Assembly (NCBI GenBank): GCA_022495005.1
Contig: JAGYXB010001949.1
Location: 1 to 64,000 of the forward strand
From: Rhyacophila brunnea
Lineage: Eukaryota > Arthropoda > Insecta > Trichoptera > Rhyacophilidae
Reading direction: 5' to 3'
DNA length: 64,000 nucleotides
Numbering within the stretch: position 1 is the stretch's first letter; every line of letters begins with the position of its first letter. The position numbers and the translations under genes were made by a program. The notes beneath the pieces were generated by a model, which saw only the letters and a program-made list of their open reading frames with translations, made no database searches and was not told the origin of the DNA. Positions 44,561-55,914 of this stretch are shown in pieces.

Positions 44561-45580
44561 GTATTATTGAGGTGACGATAGGTTTATTCATTTACCTATC
44601 TGTATGAAGGGTTTCTTCAATATATCTGGTAGGTACCTATTATTATTATTTATAAAAGTCATTAATAGCTAAAATATAAAATATTCAAATATTCATAGCT
44701 TTCATTTTATCTAATAGTATATCTCCACCCCTGGTGAACAACTAGGTAACCTGGTAACAGAACAGAGTTTATTATTTTATTTTTTGTGATGTGTGCAACA
44801 TTCGTTATCGAATGCATAAACTTTTATTATGCTTCCGATTAAAAATCATTCATGGGTTTGCAGTTACAATAACTACTAACTCAATTCAACAACTACATGA
44901 GGGAACAAAAGATCATAATTATCTCGTAAATCAAAATAATGTAAACTAAGTAAGTATAATACATAAAATCATTTGAAATTTCAACTTTATATATTATAAT
45001 TTATAATATATGATTTTTAAGTAACTTTATCACGTTGTTTTTATAATTTGTGTATGTTACATACTGGAACATTCTCTTGGCAATGAAATAAAATAACAGA
45101 TACATAGGAGTGATTGCAAGTTATTTTTCTCTTTATGCATTAATTTTTCGCTGCACACGGACTCTACATACATACGCACACGTACGCGTATAATTGATAT
45201 TATTGAAAACTATGGTGACCAATACTTATAGTTATTTGGGAATATATTAATTTCGATGGAGATTTTCTACTAAGTTTGTCAACTACTGTCTCGGATTGGC
45301 CAGGAACGTTCCGGATATGATGATCTTGTCCAGGATTCCGACACATACTAACACGGATTTTTAGAAAAAAACACCAATAAACGAAATAAAAATAAATTAA
45401 AGAAACTCTTTAATTTCCATTGAAAAAATCAATTCTCATCGTAGATGTAAACATTTAAACATCCCATAAAATATATTTTGGCCGGAATAGCTAAAAAAAA
45501 GCTCTTGACTCTCATCTTGACCGGAATTTTTTGAAAATGATATTATTTATAATTCTTTTTAATACTACAACAGGCTGTGC
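44561..45580. other. no gene seen
   Basis: AT-rich, with a palindromic ATATTATAATTTATAATAT at about 44990-45008. No open frames worth reporting. Confidence 0.5.
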
Positions 45581-45589
45581 GGCCCAACG

Positions 45590-45680
45590 ACAGTGTATTT
45601 GACTTCACCGAGTCGAACCTGGAACCCCCGGATGAAAGCCCATCGCCTTACTGGACTACGAAAGCAAGTCTATTTGCTAG
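45590..45680 (-). other. tRNA-like remnant (possible SINE head)
   Basis: The minus strand reads GCTTTCGTAGTCCAGTAAGG, CGATGGGCTTTCATCCGGG, GGTTCCAGGTTCGACTCGG, with a B-box-like GGTTCGACTC. I cannot fold a convincing acceptor stem, so this is more likely a decayed tRNA or a second SINE type than a working tRNA gene. Confidence 0.35.
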
Positions 45681-46247
45681 TCCATACCAAGCCTACATCT
45701 GTGCATGAACAATAATTAATGAAGAGAGTTTAAGAACGTTTTATGTTGTTTTGAATTTCGTTGACAGATGGAAAATATGTGAAAAAAAGACTGCAAGCGT
45801 AGTCATGTTTAATGTTTTTTTTTTGTATTTCATCGGAAGTAGCGACCTTATGAAAACCTTATATCACGTAGTTTAATTTGAAAACAATGCCTGGAGGTAT
45901 GAAGTGTGTTGATTGTCAAAATTGAAAGGGTTGTTGCAAGAGAATGATTATATTATGCTACATAATTATGAATTTGTTGATTTTGAATAAAACCAATTCC
46001 CAGGATACAAACTCAAGTTTTATTAGATGCTAAAAATTACACAAATGTCTCAACATGATCTATATTATAGTTCTTGCAGATTCAACCTTTTCTCTAAAAA
46101 TGATTATAACATGATATGCAACACCAGTCAAAATGGACACCGGTCAGCCATCCACACCTTCTTGCTCCAAACAAAATAATTATCAATGCGATATATCAAA
46201 TATTTTAAATGGGGATAGTGATTTTATTATTACCACGTCTTTATTTT
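45681..46247. other. no gene seen
   Basis: AT-rich; a partial extra MITE end (TTACCACGTCTTTATTTTAC) occurs just before 46248. Confidence 0.45.
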
Positions 46248-46684
46248 ACCACGTTTTTATTAGCTCGTATTCTTGTCTGTCCAGTACATTTTTTTTCTTG
46301 TTTGTCCAAGATTTGTATTGGACGATTGAAGATTTTTAACTAACTTCCCGACTAGCTAGACATTATTGAAACTTTTAGAATATACCAGAACACGACGACA
46401 ATGCATTCTTTTAATACTTTTGGCCATCTTTAAGCAGAATTGAATTCATTTTCATTTTAATTCTGTTTTGTGTGGAAAGTTATTATTGTCAGTTGCTAAG
46501 GGGGTCCTAGCAACTAAATTATTAATATATACGTGCGTTACTATGGAAATCAAAATGAAATGTCAAAATGACATTTCAGTATTCTATATTTATTCAGTAT
46601 TTCTATCAAGTACAAAAAAAAGTTTTTATTAATACATATAATTGTCAAATTTATATGATTCAACAGAAATTTTAAAAACGTGGT
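46248..46684 (+). mobile_element. ACCACGTTTTTA-family MITE (copy 5)
   Basis: Ends ACCACGTTTTTATTAGC and TTTTAAAAACGTGGT, full set of family modules, 437 bp. An extra truncated left end lies immediately upstream. Confidence 0.85.
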
Positions 46685-46689
46685 AGTAT

Positions 46690-47760
46690 ATAAAAAGTTA
46701 TTTTTATCTTGTACTTAATTATTTCGTGTCACAAAAGTGATGTTGATAAAGAATATGTGAACAACAAATAAGAACATTGAATTTCTTATATCCCTAAACT
46801 ACCTATGTTTCTGTTACATATCATTGTCTTGCAATATCATCTTTTATCATCAATTATCAAACAGAATACTGACTGTGCACGGACATTTTATGTTCGCAGG
46901 GGTGTTTAGAGAACATTTTTATGTAATTTGTTGATACGCATTTAATATATGTTGGCATAAAGATCATGAATATTCAGAAGAATCAAAACTTATCTTACAG
47001 ACTTAAAATAAAACATGAAGAATAGGCAATCGAAAGCTAATATGTTGTTTGTAGTCCCAATAAGTATTAGCCTAAAACCCCTTTAAGTGTTAATCCCGCT
47101 CTGCATTTTCCATCTCTATATTTTCATATTATATAAAAGAATGGACGAAGAACGTCCCGTGGGGGTAGGTAGATAGTTAAGAGATAGATAATGAAGAAAC
47201 GAATACAAATATTATAAATTTTAAGAGCAGTGGAGGATTTCTATGAAATGTTGTCGTTTCATACATATTAGTTTAAAAATATTCGAAGCATAAAATATCC
47301 TGACAATGTTGTCACCAGGGAACTCAGAAATAATGTGAACTGAAATACCTAACTGGTGTGGAGAAGCAGGCAACCGATTTCGAGTGTGGAAGAATATGTG
47401 ACAAACTTAAAAAAAACACGACACGTGCGAAAAATACGCTTATATTTCGTTCTGATAACTGCTCTCGTTTTATACACTGATATTGGTTGAAACACACACT
47501 ATTCACGTCTATATTGCGTGGTTCATTTTAGAAGAATACTCACACATTCAAAACCCTGCGTCAAAATGTAGTGTATTGGGATATAGCGTATCAGAATTCT
47601 ATTTTTTAATCTGTTCTGTGATCGTCACTGCTGTTGTATTGTAATTTCCATTATAATACAAATAGTTATCCTGGTTTATCGCACAGGCGTAATTTTCACA
47701 AGGGTGCCTCTAAACCAGTCAGCGTCACAGATCTTTACGTACCTAAAACCACCAATAATT
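46690..47760. other. no gene seen
   Basis: AT-rich sequence with stop-rich frames. The words CGTCCCGTGGGGGTAGGTAG (47153) resemble the right end of the CAGTGACG hAT family and may be a relic. Confidence 0.45.
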
Positions 47761-47764
47761 GAGA

Positions 47765-48620
47765 GCAGGTTATCTTTGGTTACCATTTGTAGCAAGGCGC
47801 TTAAGATGTTGGATTTCCTCATGCGTACTTCCCGGTCTTTTCGGATATTACGGTATTAAAACTTGTTTAATTGTTGTTTTTATTTAATAAAACGCAATTT
47901 TTTTGTAGTACTTATTCCACTTTTAATCAATAGATTAGGACCGGTTTCGTCCGCCTCAGTGGGACATTTTCAACTGAAGTGTCCCACTGAGGCGGACGAA
48001 ACCGGTCCTAATCTATTGATTAAAAGTGGAATAAGTACTACAAAAAAAATCTTTTAATTAAATAAAAACACAGTACAATGCAGTTCCACCATGAATTGAC
48101 AGTTAACTAAAAGAAACTTGTTTAATTCTTTAGTTCGAAGCATGCTTGAGAGTAGGTCTATTGTTTGGGCACCGCATCAGTTGAAGTATGGCCTTCTGGT
48201 TGAGAGGGTTCAGAAGAAATTCTTGAGACTAATTTACTTGAGGTGGTATGGATACTACCCGTGGCTTTATCCAACTGACTTTCTCTTAGGTATGCTTACA
48301 TACTGAAGTCTGCAATTTAGAAGAAATCTTTATTTAGGTACGTATTTTTTTCGACTTATGATACGAAGTATAAATAAGAACTCTGCCATTCTGGGCAGTG
48401 TTGACCTGTGTTTCCCTCTTGTGATCATCAGTTGTTTATTCTCCCAAGGTGCAGAACCAAACTGCCACTTGTAATGCCAGTTGGGAGGGCGATAACTATG
48501 TTCAACCAAATTACTTTGGGTGTTGATATATTCCACTTGCGTGATGGTGAGTTTAGTTGGGCGCTGATTTATAAATACTTAAAATAGGGTATCCTTAGAA
48601 AACTCGGTGTACTTCTTTGA
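47765..48620 (+). mobile_element. LINE family F 3' end (copy D), split by fold-back insertion
   Basis: Left part GCTTAAGATGTTGGATTTCC and TCATGCGTACTTCCCGGTCT; right part VRSMLESRSIVWAPHQLKYG and RVQKKFLRLIYLRWYGYYPW, then ATGCCAGTTGGGAGGGCGAT and AAAATAGGGTATCC. Same order as copy A. Interrupted by 47873-48113. Confidence 0.88.
47873..48113. mobile_element. fold-back element with 67-bp perfect arms, hammerhead-like core, 14-bp target duplication
   Basis: Arms 47898-47964 and 47981-48047 are perfect inverse copies around a 16-nt loop. AAACTTGTTTAATT is duplicated exactly at 47859-47872 and 48114-48127, and the joined flanks restore the LINE. Sequence modules match the single unit at 18606-18796, so this looks like an inverted dimer. 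On the plus strand CTGAAGT (47974-47980), GTCC...GGAC (47981-47997), GAAA (47998-48001), CCGGTC (48002-48007) follow hammerhead order. Penelope-like elements carry such ribozymes; I infer a possible relation. Confidence 0.8.
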
Positions 48621-48639
48621 ACTACTATAGATGTATAAT

Positions 48640-49080
48640 TGTATTTTCACTGCGTTTGAATGTTTATATTATGTTCCCTTTTTATATTTCGCGTCTGTCG
48701 TGTTCACTTGTCGGAGTATTCTTAGTTTCAGAATATTTTAACGTATCTTTGAGACCTTGGAGTTCATCTGATTTAGTTGTTCTGTGTTATTAATAATTGG
48801 AAGTGACGATCAACGTAAGTAAACTTCTTCTGTGTATAATAATATCATAATACACTAGGACGTTAGTTTGTCAATGTGACAGTCGATTCTAAGCGACAAT
48901 AACTACCTAATAACCTATATATATTCTTCAGTCATTATAGAATACGAAACTATGCGTGCAAGTTTTTTTTTATCATTTATTTATCAATAAATAGTATGGC
49001 AGTGGACCACTCGTGGCTTGTGCAAAAAGTTATGCTCAGGCTTTATTAATCGAAAGATGGCGATTGAACACCTCATGAAA
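48640..49080 (-). repeat. dispersed repeat G (copy 2), lacks the Harbinger-like MITE
   Basis: Reverse complement of 38250-39265 without the 514-bp insert: GTGTTCACTTGTCGGAGTAT, CTTGGAGTTCATCTGATTTA, AGTTTGTCAATGTGACAGTC, GTGGACCACTCGTGGCTTGT. The site corresponding to the MITE is near 48757. Confidence 0.75.
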
Positions 49081-49494
49081 AAAAATCAAAGTCCCTTCGC
49101 TGAAGACTGAAATTGAAAAAATCACAAAAAACCCTCTGTATTAAAACACAAAGGTCAATTTTCGCTTCTGATAAATATATACAATTTTAAAGGAGTTTTG
49201 TATTAAACTTTAATAAAAAAATATGTAAACTAAAAAAAAGAACTGGAACGCAATTTTCAAATTTTCCGCTGCGGTCCATTTCGAATTCTGGAGAAAAGTC
49301 TAATTATTTCAAGGGTTGTTTATTTGTCCATTTTCATTTCGCTTTGGTATGACTTAAGGAACTTAGATCATAACTCATACCGGAGTATTATTTCGAACTC
49401 ATTAAATCCATATAATGTTTGAGACTTTCATCGTTGTTTTTTATCGTACTAGATTCTTGGGTTTCTACCGCGCGTACTTCTTCCTTCTTCCCTC

Positions 49495-49603
49495 GACGCT
49501 TCGGGTTCGTTGCAGAGGCCATTATCGAGAGAGATCAAGAAAGATCTTCAAGACAGATCATCTCTTGATAATGACCTCTCAAACGAGCCGGAGACGTCGA
49601 GAA
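49495..49603. repeat. imperfect hairpin, about 45-bp arms
   Basis: GACGCTTCGGGTTCGTTGCA then GAGGCCATTATCGAGAGAGA pairs with TCATCTCTTGATAATGACCT then CTCAAACGAGCCGGAGACGT at roughly 78% by eye. Could be a MITE relic or a hairpin transcript; no further evidence. Confidence 0.6.
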
Positions 49604-49724
49604 AAGAAAGAATAAGTACACGCGGTGGAAACCATCATCATCATCAACCAGGATCATTAAAGCCATTGTGTTACAACAACTTTATTTTTTTTGATTACAT
49701 GTAAATTGTTCCTACGTAAAACTT

Positions 49725-50105
49725 TGACCGTGGCACAGTTTGTTGCGTGCTTCCTTATCGGAAAGAGATGGCCGTATACTATACGGTCTCCAATTTTATT
49801 AGATTCAATATGAATATTAATTCAATTTTCATAGTTGATTTTGGCAAAATTCATGAATTCAAGAATGAAAACCTAACCTAACAAATAATCCAATATATCG
49901 GCTATTTTCAAAATTTGTTCGCTGCCGGCTTCCTGTAAACTGAAGTGTAAACCGACAAAAACCGTGTTTTATTTAGACATGAATTTTATGTCAGTACTAT
50001 ACGACCCAAAGGGCTTGGATGGTCATATATTTCCGATACAACATTTCACGGTGAAGTGTGTGTGATACGGCGAACTGCATACGTACAAGTTTCCGGATAC
50101 GATAT
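49725..50105 (-). repeat. dispersed element H (copy 2)
   Basis: The minus strand reads GTATCCGGAAACTTGTACGT, ATGCAGTTCGCCGTATCACA, GGAAGCCGGCAGCGAACAAA, AATAGCCGATATATTGGATT, ATTTGTTAGGTTAGG, CCATCTCTTTCCGATAAGGA. Best preserved copy. Confidence 0.75.
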
Positions 50106-50109
50106 TTTG

Positions 50110-52225
50110 TATACCATAATATTCAATCAATATTAAGGAAATCAAGTACTTACTAACGCTAAAAGAAGTCCTAGTACACAAAATCATTTTATAATGGTCA
50201 CCCTATTCAGCTGCGGCAACCTCCGGCAACTTATTTATTCCCTCTCCATAGACCGCCATGTTTGCAGTGGAAATAGGAAAAGGAAGCGTTCCCGAAAATA
50301 TAGTTCTTCTCCGTGCTCTGAACGAGTCGGTCGTTTTGTAAACAAAAATTGTCTTTTCTTCCATAAAACATACCAGAAGCCTGCGTGCCTACATTTTTTT
50401 ATATTGTGTACCGAACCACGAAAATCCTTCCTTCGGGATCGGATTTCGATAAATGTGCTGTGCCATCATTTGTATTTTGTGTGTTTTTAAATTAATGTAC
50501 CTATTGATAATAATATGTAGGTATTGTTACATTGATTCCTGAATTGCCTCAGGAATACACAATTGTAGTTTAAACGTACGTAGGTACTAAGGCGAATAAC
50601 TAATTCTGTTTGTGGTGAAGTCTATAAACTACGGTTGACGGTGGATTTTTCCGGATCCTGGGCCGAACCGGAGTAATCTGATTCGAATGTAGGTAAGTAG
50701 ATTTTGTGATTTATATTAGGTACCTACCTACCTACTTTACTTTCATAGTGTTTCGATGTCTTGACTGCCTAGTAACTATTGATGCGATTGCAGTCTACCT
50801 ATAATTATGTGTATTTTAACTGGGAATTTCTATGAACCATAAACGAATTTAAAATGTGACGGGCCTAATAATACGTAGGTAGGTACTAAAGCTTATTACT
50901 AATTCGCATTTTTACATATGACGGAATTGGTGCAGAATAGTACCTAATGGTTAGCACTAAGCTTGTACAAACTAGCTTCAAATTTTTGCCATGTTCTGGA
51001 AAACCTTGGTACCTATTTACTTTTAAATATATCAATTATTTATAATCGTGCGGACATATTCAATTTTATTGTCTTGGTTTGGTACTGCTTGTGTGAATTT
51101 TTCAAAGGCGGGAATTATACATAACATTCGAACAATCGAAATTCAACGATTGTGTTTGGTAGAAGCGTGCATATTGACATAATCTCACAAGTGTCTTTTA
51201 GAAAACCATGTAAAAAGTGACCTTTATCTATTTTATGCTCGGATATTATATACTTTATGTATTTGGATGCTAATTCCGCTTATTTTAATATAAAATACTT
51301 CAAAATATCTCATGAACTGAACTCTTGTCGGACTGTTTTTAAAATTCTTGTTTGTCTCATATTCCCGCTTTTTTATTTCATATACCTACCTGCCTATTTA
51401 CTGTCTGGTTTTGTACAATTTTGACATTAAGTAGAAGGGGCCTTAATACATTATTTGAAATTATCTCATGAAGCATGGTGAAGTTTGTAAAATCAGCAAT
51501 CAATATTGACATCGGTTCAGTCGCCATTTTGAGATGTTTTTATACAAAATGGATGCCATTTTGTAAAGTGTTGCCAACCATACTATAATTATAGTATTTG
51601 TACAATAATTTTGGTCCGCGTACTACGTACGATATAAAAAAAGGTACCTATAGTACGCCCAAAATACTATGATTTTGAATATCGGAAAAAATATGTAAAA
51701 AGTACTTACTAAAATTTCGATGTTTTCATTCGATAAATTGATGCAAAGTATGTACTATAATTTCGCAATATGAGAAGATTTGGAGAACTTGGAAAAAAAA
51801 TGCTTGAAAAACGTAAAAAAATCTCTTGACTTGGGTTTAAATTTTCGGAGTTTCTCAAATTCTCCGTTATTTTTTTTTCTGGGAAACAAAAAACCTATAC
51901 ATTTTCAACAGATGACAACGCGTACTATATTTTTTCCCCAAATACTATAATTTTGGAGGCTCTGCTCAACTGTTTTGTTTGATCAAACATTTGTTGACTT
52001 GGAAGCATGCTCACATGATCGAGCGTCAGTGACATCCCGTGGGGGTAGGCAGATTCATCATCGCTAGGGGGCAGCAAATCGAGGAGAATCAATTGGAATA
52101 TATAAAAATAGCTACCTTAACTCATTTAGTGCTGACAACACGACTGGCGCTTTTGAATTAGTTGACCATTAGATATAATTAACATGATATATAAATGTCG
52201 TAATTAATTAGTAATTATTTGGTCA
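50110..52225. other. no gene supported
   Basis: A 98-codon plus frame at 50194-50490 is unrecognised and Arg/Ser-biased; I do not support it. 50700-50760 and 50870-50890 carry TAGGTACC microsatellite. 51566-51972 is a probable degenerate relative of the 25439-25657 hAT-like MITE (AAGTGTTGCCAACCATACTA, ATTATAGTATT words). 52020-52090 holds a right-end relic of the CAGTGACG hAT family. Confidence 0.45.
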
Positions 52226-52229
52226 GCAG

Positions 52230-52600
52230 TAAATGTGTTAAGGCCATGCATTAGTTGAGGCACGGTCTAAAAAGATCGTTGCTAGGCGATGCGCGGATTG
52301 CGGATCGCGGGTGCAAATGACGCCTGTCAAACGAAATATTATTTGTCATATAAATCCAACATACGTCCATTTTATGTTCTGTTTATCGTTCTATTAGTAA
52401 CAATAATAATATATTCATTGACATGTTTTCTTTTTAAAGTAAATGGGTAACGTTTTTAGTCATCTTTACACGATTTTAGAATTAATTGACCCGTCGCCAT
52501 CACGCAGCAAAGTGACGTCAGTCACGATGGCAGCGAGTCCAAAATTTCGTCGCGCCTACAGTTGAAAATTATTTGGCGTTTCACTGATGCGTCACCTTAA
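52230..52600 (-). repeat. MTKKRY-family transposon, 5' region fragment
   Basis: Minus-strand match to 30530-30915 and 42250-42480: AACGTTACCCATTTACTTTA, AAAGAAAACATGTCAATGAA, ACATAAAATGGACGTATGTT, plus the 5' flank GACGAAATTTTGGACTCGCT. Frame broken. Confidence 0.6.
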
Positions 52601-53239
52601 CTTGGTAATAACAAAAATATCTTTTCATTGACAAATTCAGCTTACTGGTTTTTTTGGGTTCGCAATATCTAGTTTACTGTTGCCCTTCGACATCCTTGAT
52701 GACCAGAAACGATACAGGCAGATTTGCGAATTATTAGTCTAATATTTTGTTAGCAAAGTATACATACAGCAAATATACTGTATAAAGAATGGGGCGGCAA
52801 TTTGCAAAGCGTCTCGAGCCATGGAATTTCTGTTGAACATCGAGCATGAATTACGGCCCTTGAATCTTTTTCTCACCGCGCCGTTTGCTCAATATCGAAC
52901 AAAAAAGCATCGATTGAGATGGTACACACGTTGTGACATGTTCGAATGAGCGTAAAGCCACCGAGCAAGGACTTACACTTAATCCAAATAGCCTTTTTAT
53001 TCAGTTTAACTCAACCTTAAAAAAGGAAGCATCGACTGCATTCAATCACTGTATCAAATCAGACTATTAACACGTTATTAAACACAGGTTCTCAAACTTA
53101 TTTCAACCACCGCCCACTAAAAATCTAGTGTATCTAGTATCCTTGATACCGGCCTTTCTCCGTCGAGGAGAATGGTGAAGGCCGTTTTACTAGCAGGCTA
53201 GAAGCGGGGTGGAATTGAGAGAAACGCACATTGAGGTTG

Positions 53240-53880
53240 TTACTGGCAGTTTATTATATCGCTATGGAGGGTAGTCATTGGCGGTGGGTTGGTCATGGCG
53301 ATGGTAATGTCGGTTTGGCGGGCTGCAGACGCTGCGTCGCTGGCTGTTAGCTTGAGATCTTGTGGCTTGGGATGCTTGATGCTTGCTTGGCGCTGACGCG
53401 GTCTTGTTGGCTGGAGAATTGCAGATGTTGGCTGGGCTGCAGATGCTTGTTGCTCCGCGTCCGAGGCGAGAGAACAGATGCTGGCTGATCGACGTCTAAT
53501 GCGATAGAGGATCGGGGCTTGCGGCTTGGCTGGAGAATCTGGAGATGCTTCTCGTTCGGCGTCCGATGTAAGAGAGAGCTTTTCGCGCCCATCCAACTGA
53601 CAGATTCACGGCCTCCTGTTTTCGTGTCGGTCGCGAACCTCCCTGTTTTACCGACGGCGCTGTTTCGAGCGGCCGTTTTTGGTAGACCGCGTCTGTGTTT
53701 TGGCGGGAGCGTAGACGAATTCGAATTTCGGATTTTTGAGGCGGGCTCTAATCGGCCGAGGGTTGCAAGAACCGCGAAGAGTGGACGTACGCTGTGGTGT
53801 AATGGGAAAGTTGATGGTTCGGTCCGCCCTTTGAGGTGGTCTCCTGTGGGAGACTTCCATCTGGTATCACCTTGTTTCAT
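53240..53880 (-). other. GC-rich block with long minus-strand frames, unknown
   Basis: The minus frame 53880-53347 (MKQGDTRWKSPTGDHLKGRT...) and an overlapping one (53596-53240) are low-complexity, rich in Ser, Pro, Arg and Gln. The DNA shows an internal near-duplicate (TTGGCTGGAGAAT...CTCG-TCCGA at about 53410 and 53525). I recognise no domain. It could be an LTR or a domesticated exon; repeat composition argues against an ordinary protein. Confidence 0.3.
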
Positions 53881-53954
53881 ATCTTAAAAACAGATATTGC
53901 AAATATAATTTTTAAACATCCATTATTATATGGATAGGATAGATCCGGGGTGTG

Positions 53955-54480
53955 ACCACCGCCATCTTTAGATTAATAAAGCTTGAGCATAACTTTTTGC
54001 ACAAGCAACGAGTGGTCCACTTTTCAGCTGTCAAAATCAGATCCCAGATTGCTTGACATATTTATTCGCCCTTTCTCGTTTCAAATTGAATTAAAGTATA
54101 AAAATTCTCAAATCAAATATATTAACTATCAGTGTTATTCATAAATAATATACATTCCTGTTATTCATCAGCTATCAAAGTGAGACTAGTCCTTTGCACA
54201 TAAACTGGTGGTAATATCGATTTCCAAAAAATATGTAGCATTGATCTATGCATTACATTATTGTAGAAGGTGTGTTAATGCTAGTGTATTATTAATCATG
54301 TAACTTATCTATTCAAATCAAACCATTCCGTGTGAACATGACAGACACGTCAGTATGAGCACTCTATACAACAATGACAGGCAATGACAGTTCATACATA
54401 GACAACAATGGGAGGGGCTGAAAAAGTTGGACCAGTCATTGTGAATGTATCAGCTTTCTACTTGGGTCGGCAATGGTGTG
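53955..54480 (+). repeat. dispersed repeat G (copy 3)
   Basis: GTGTGACCACCGCCATCTTT, AGATTAATAAAGCTTGAGCA, CACAAGCAACGAGTGGTCCA, then GTGAACATGACAGACACGTC, AGTATGAGCACTCTATACAA, CATAGACAACAATGGGAGGG and CGGCAATGGTGTGACCC. The ends GGTGTGACCACCGCC and GGCAATGGTGTGACC are weakly inverted. Confidence 0.65.
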
Positions 54481-54663
54481 ACCCATATCCTATTTCTGAG
54501 ATAAATGAATGTTTCAATGAGAGTAAATATAACTCATACTTTATCATATTTAAAAGTATTTTTATTAACATGAAAAGAAGGCTTTGAATTTAAAACTTAT
54601 CTAATGTGAAGATTGAATCTGATACGTTTCGACAAGTTTGTTAATATCAGGCTCGAATTAACA

Positions 54664-54978
54664 TTAAAACAGCCATAAGTCGCCACATTCAGTAACTTGC
54701 AGCCGATTTCTCTTTTTAGTTAGCAACATTGCTACAGCACTAAATCCATGTTCACACAAATACGACGATGGGAATGCTATCAGAAATCGTTGAACAACCG
54801 ACCATAACCCAGGGTACAGAGAGATTCGCTTCTGCAGCCAAAATTCGTGGTAGCCATTCTTGAATTTAATATTTAATTCTTCGTTTGTTGTCAGTTCTAT
54901 AAGTTCTTCTAACTGGGATGATCCTGCTGTGTTGACATTTGAAAAAGGATCCAACATCCAGTCTGGTATGTATCTCAA
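54664..54978 (-). pseudogene. hAT transposase C-terminal fragment
   Basis: 104 codons: YPGLWSVVQRFLIAFPSSYL then CEHGFSAVAMLLTKKRNRLQ and VTECGDLWL. FPSSYLCEHGFSA...K.RNRL is the dimerisation motif of hAT transposases. No catalytic DDE core here. Type differs from the remnants at 8990-9590 and 32231-32425. Confidence 0.85.
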
Positions 54979-54979
54979 G

Positions 54980-55444
54980 TGGTGTCCTGTCTAGATTCCG
55001 TCGGATTTTTATAAATAGAATTTGTTTGGCGTCGCCCCTCTAGATTTCCTTAACGCCCCCTAATTTTCTTTGAGACTTCTACTGCTCCCCTAAGGCATCC
55101 AGCGTCCACATTGAGAAAGACTGATCTAAAACGTAAATTATTATATATATCATATAATATATATAGGTATATTATCTTCTAATAAAGCCAGTTTAAATGT
55201 AAATATGAGAATGATCCCGCCGTTCCATAACACTGTAAACAGTTATTAGTGCCAATAAATCCATGCACGTGTACAGGTGCTATTGAAACCAGCACATCTA
55301 TTCTATACACAAGACTGCTATCGGCAGCTATCTAGGGTAGTTTTTTATGTTTGTATTAGGTATATCGAAGTATTGTAATTGTTAGAATAAGTTAGCCGTC
55401 TAAACCAGGGGTACCCAACCCAAATCGTTTTTTGGCAATTTTTT
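54980..55444. other. no gene seen
   Basis: The GCCCC-containing right hAT-like end (55030-55123) and a (TA)n stretch at 55140-55170 are the only features. Confidence 0.45.
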
Positions 55445-55914
55445 AATCGGCAGAACAACGTAAGCGACACTTTTTGGTAAATTACGTTTTAAATTTAATG
55501 GAGAACTGTTCAATATCACCTAGCGCATAAGTGACAAAAATATTAGAGCCCGATCTCAATCGCGTGACATTTTTTTAGGGCCTGTGCCTTTTAGCGTTTT
55601 AACTTGTATCGCATTATAAAGTAGAGCAAAACAACGTAACCGACGTTATTTGATAGTGTAAGCTACGGTACGGTTTATTCGGTGGTCCGTCTGGTAGTGA
55701 GTTGTGCGAAAACCGATTTGGGAGCAAAGCTCGCGCCGTCCAGTAAAACTGGCTGAGATAAAATAAACCTGGTAATAGAGTTTATTAAACAATAATTACC
55801 CGCCGTTCCATCTCACTACTGTCGGAATAATCTACGAAGAATAGTATCTTCCTGTAGATTTTTGAAATGTTAAAAATGTATAAGTATAAAATTTATACTG
55901 AAAATTTGGATTCT

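Larger units (their letters stand above)
53086..55123. mobile_element. possible hAT element span enclosing a C-terminal transposase remnant
   Basis: Left CAGGTTCTCAAACTTATTTC and right ACATTGAGAAAGACTG resemble common hAT ends (CAGTGGTTCTCAA). The octamers outside agree only in part. A transposase C-terminus lies near the right end (54664-54978). Repeat G (53955-54480) and a GC-rich block (53240-53880) would be inside. Confidence 0.35.

Noticed and set aside
45590..45680. Functional tRNA gene on the minus strand
   Set aside because: Only a B-box-like stretch is convincing; no proper acceptor and anticodon stems.
50194..50490. 98-codon plus-strand frame (MVTLFSCGNLRQL...)
   Set aside because: No domain, no splice context, composition like non-coding DNA.
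53347..53880. 177-codon minus-strand frame as a real gene
   Set aside because: Low complexity, overlapping open frames on both strands and internal DNA duplication suggest GC-rich repeat sequence.
55443..55446. TTAA target site marking a Kolobok or piggyBac element
   Set aside because: TTAA is present only at the left end of the 5.3-kb unit.
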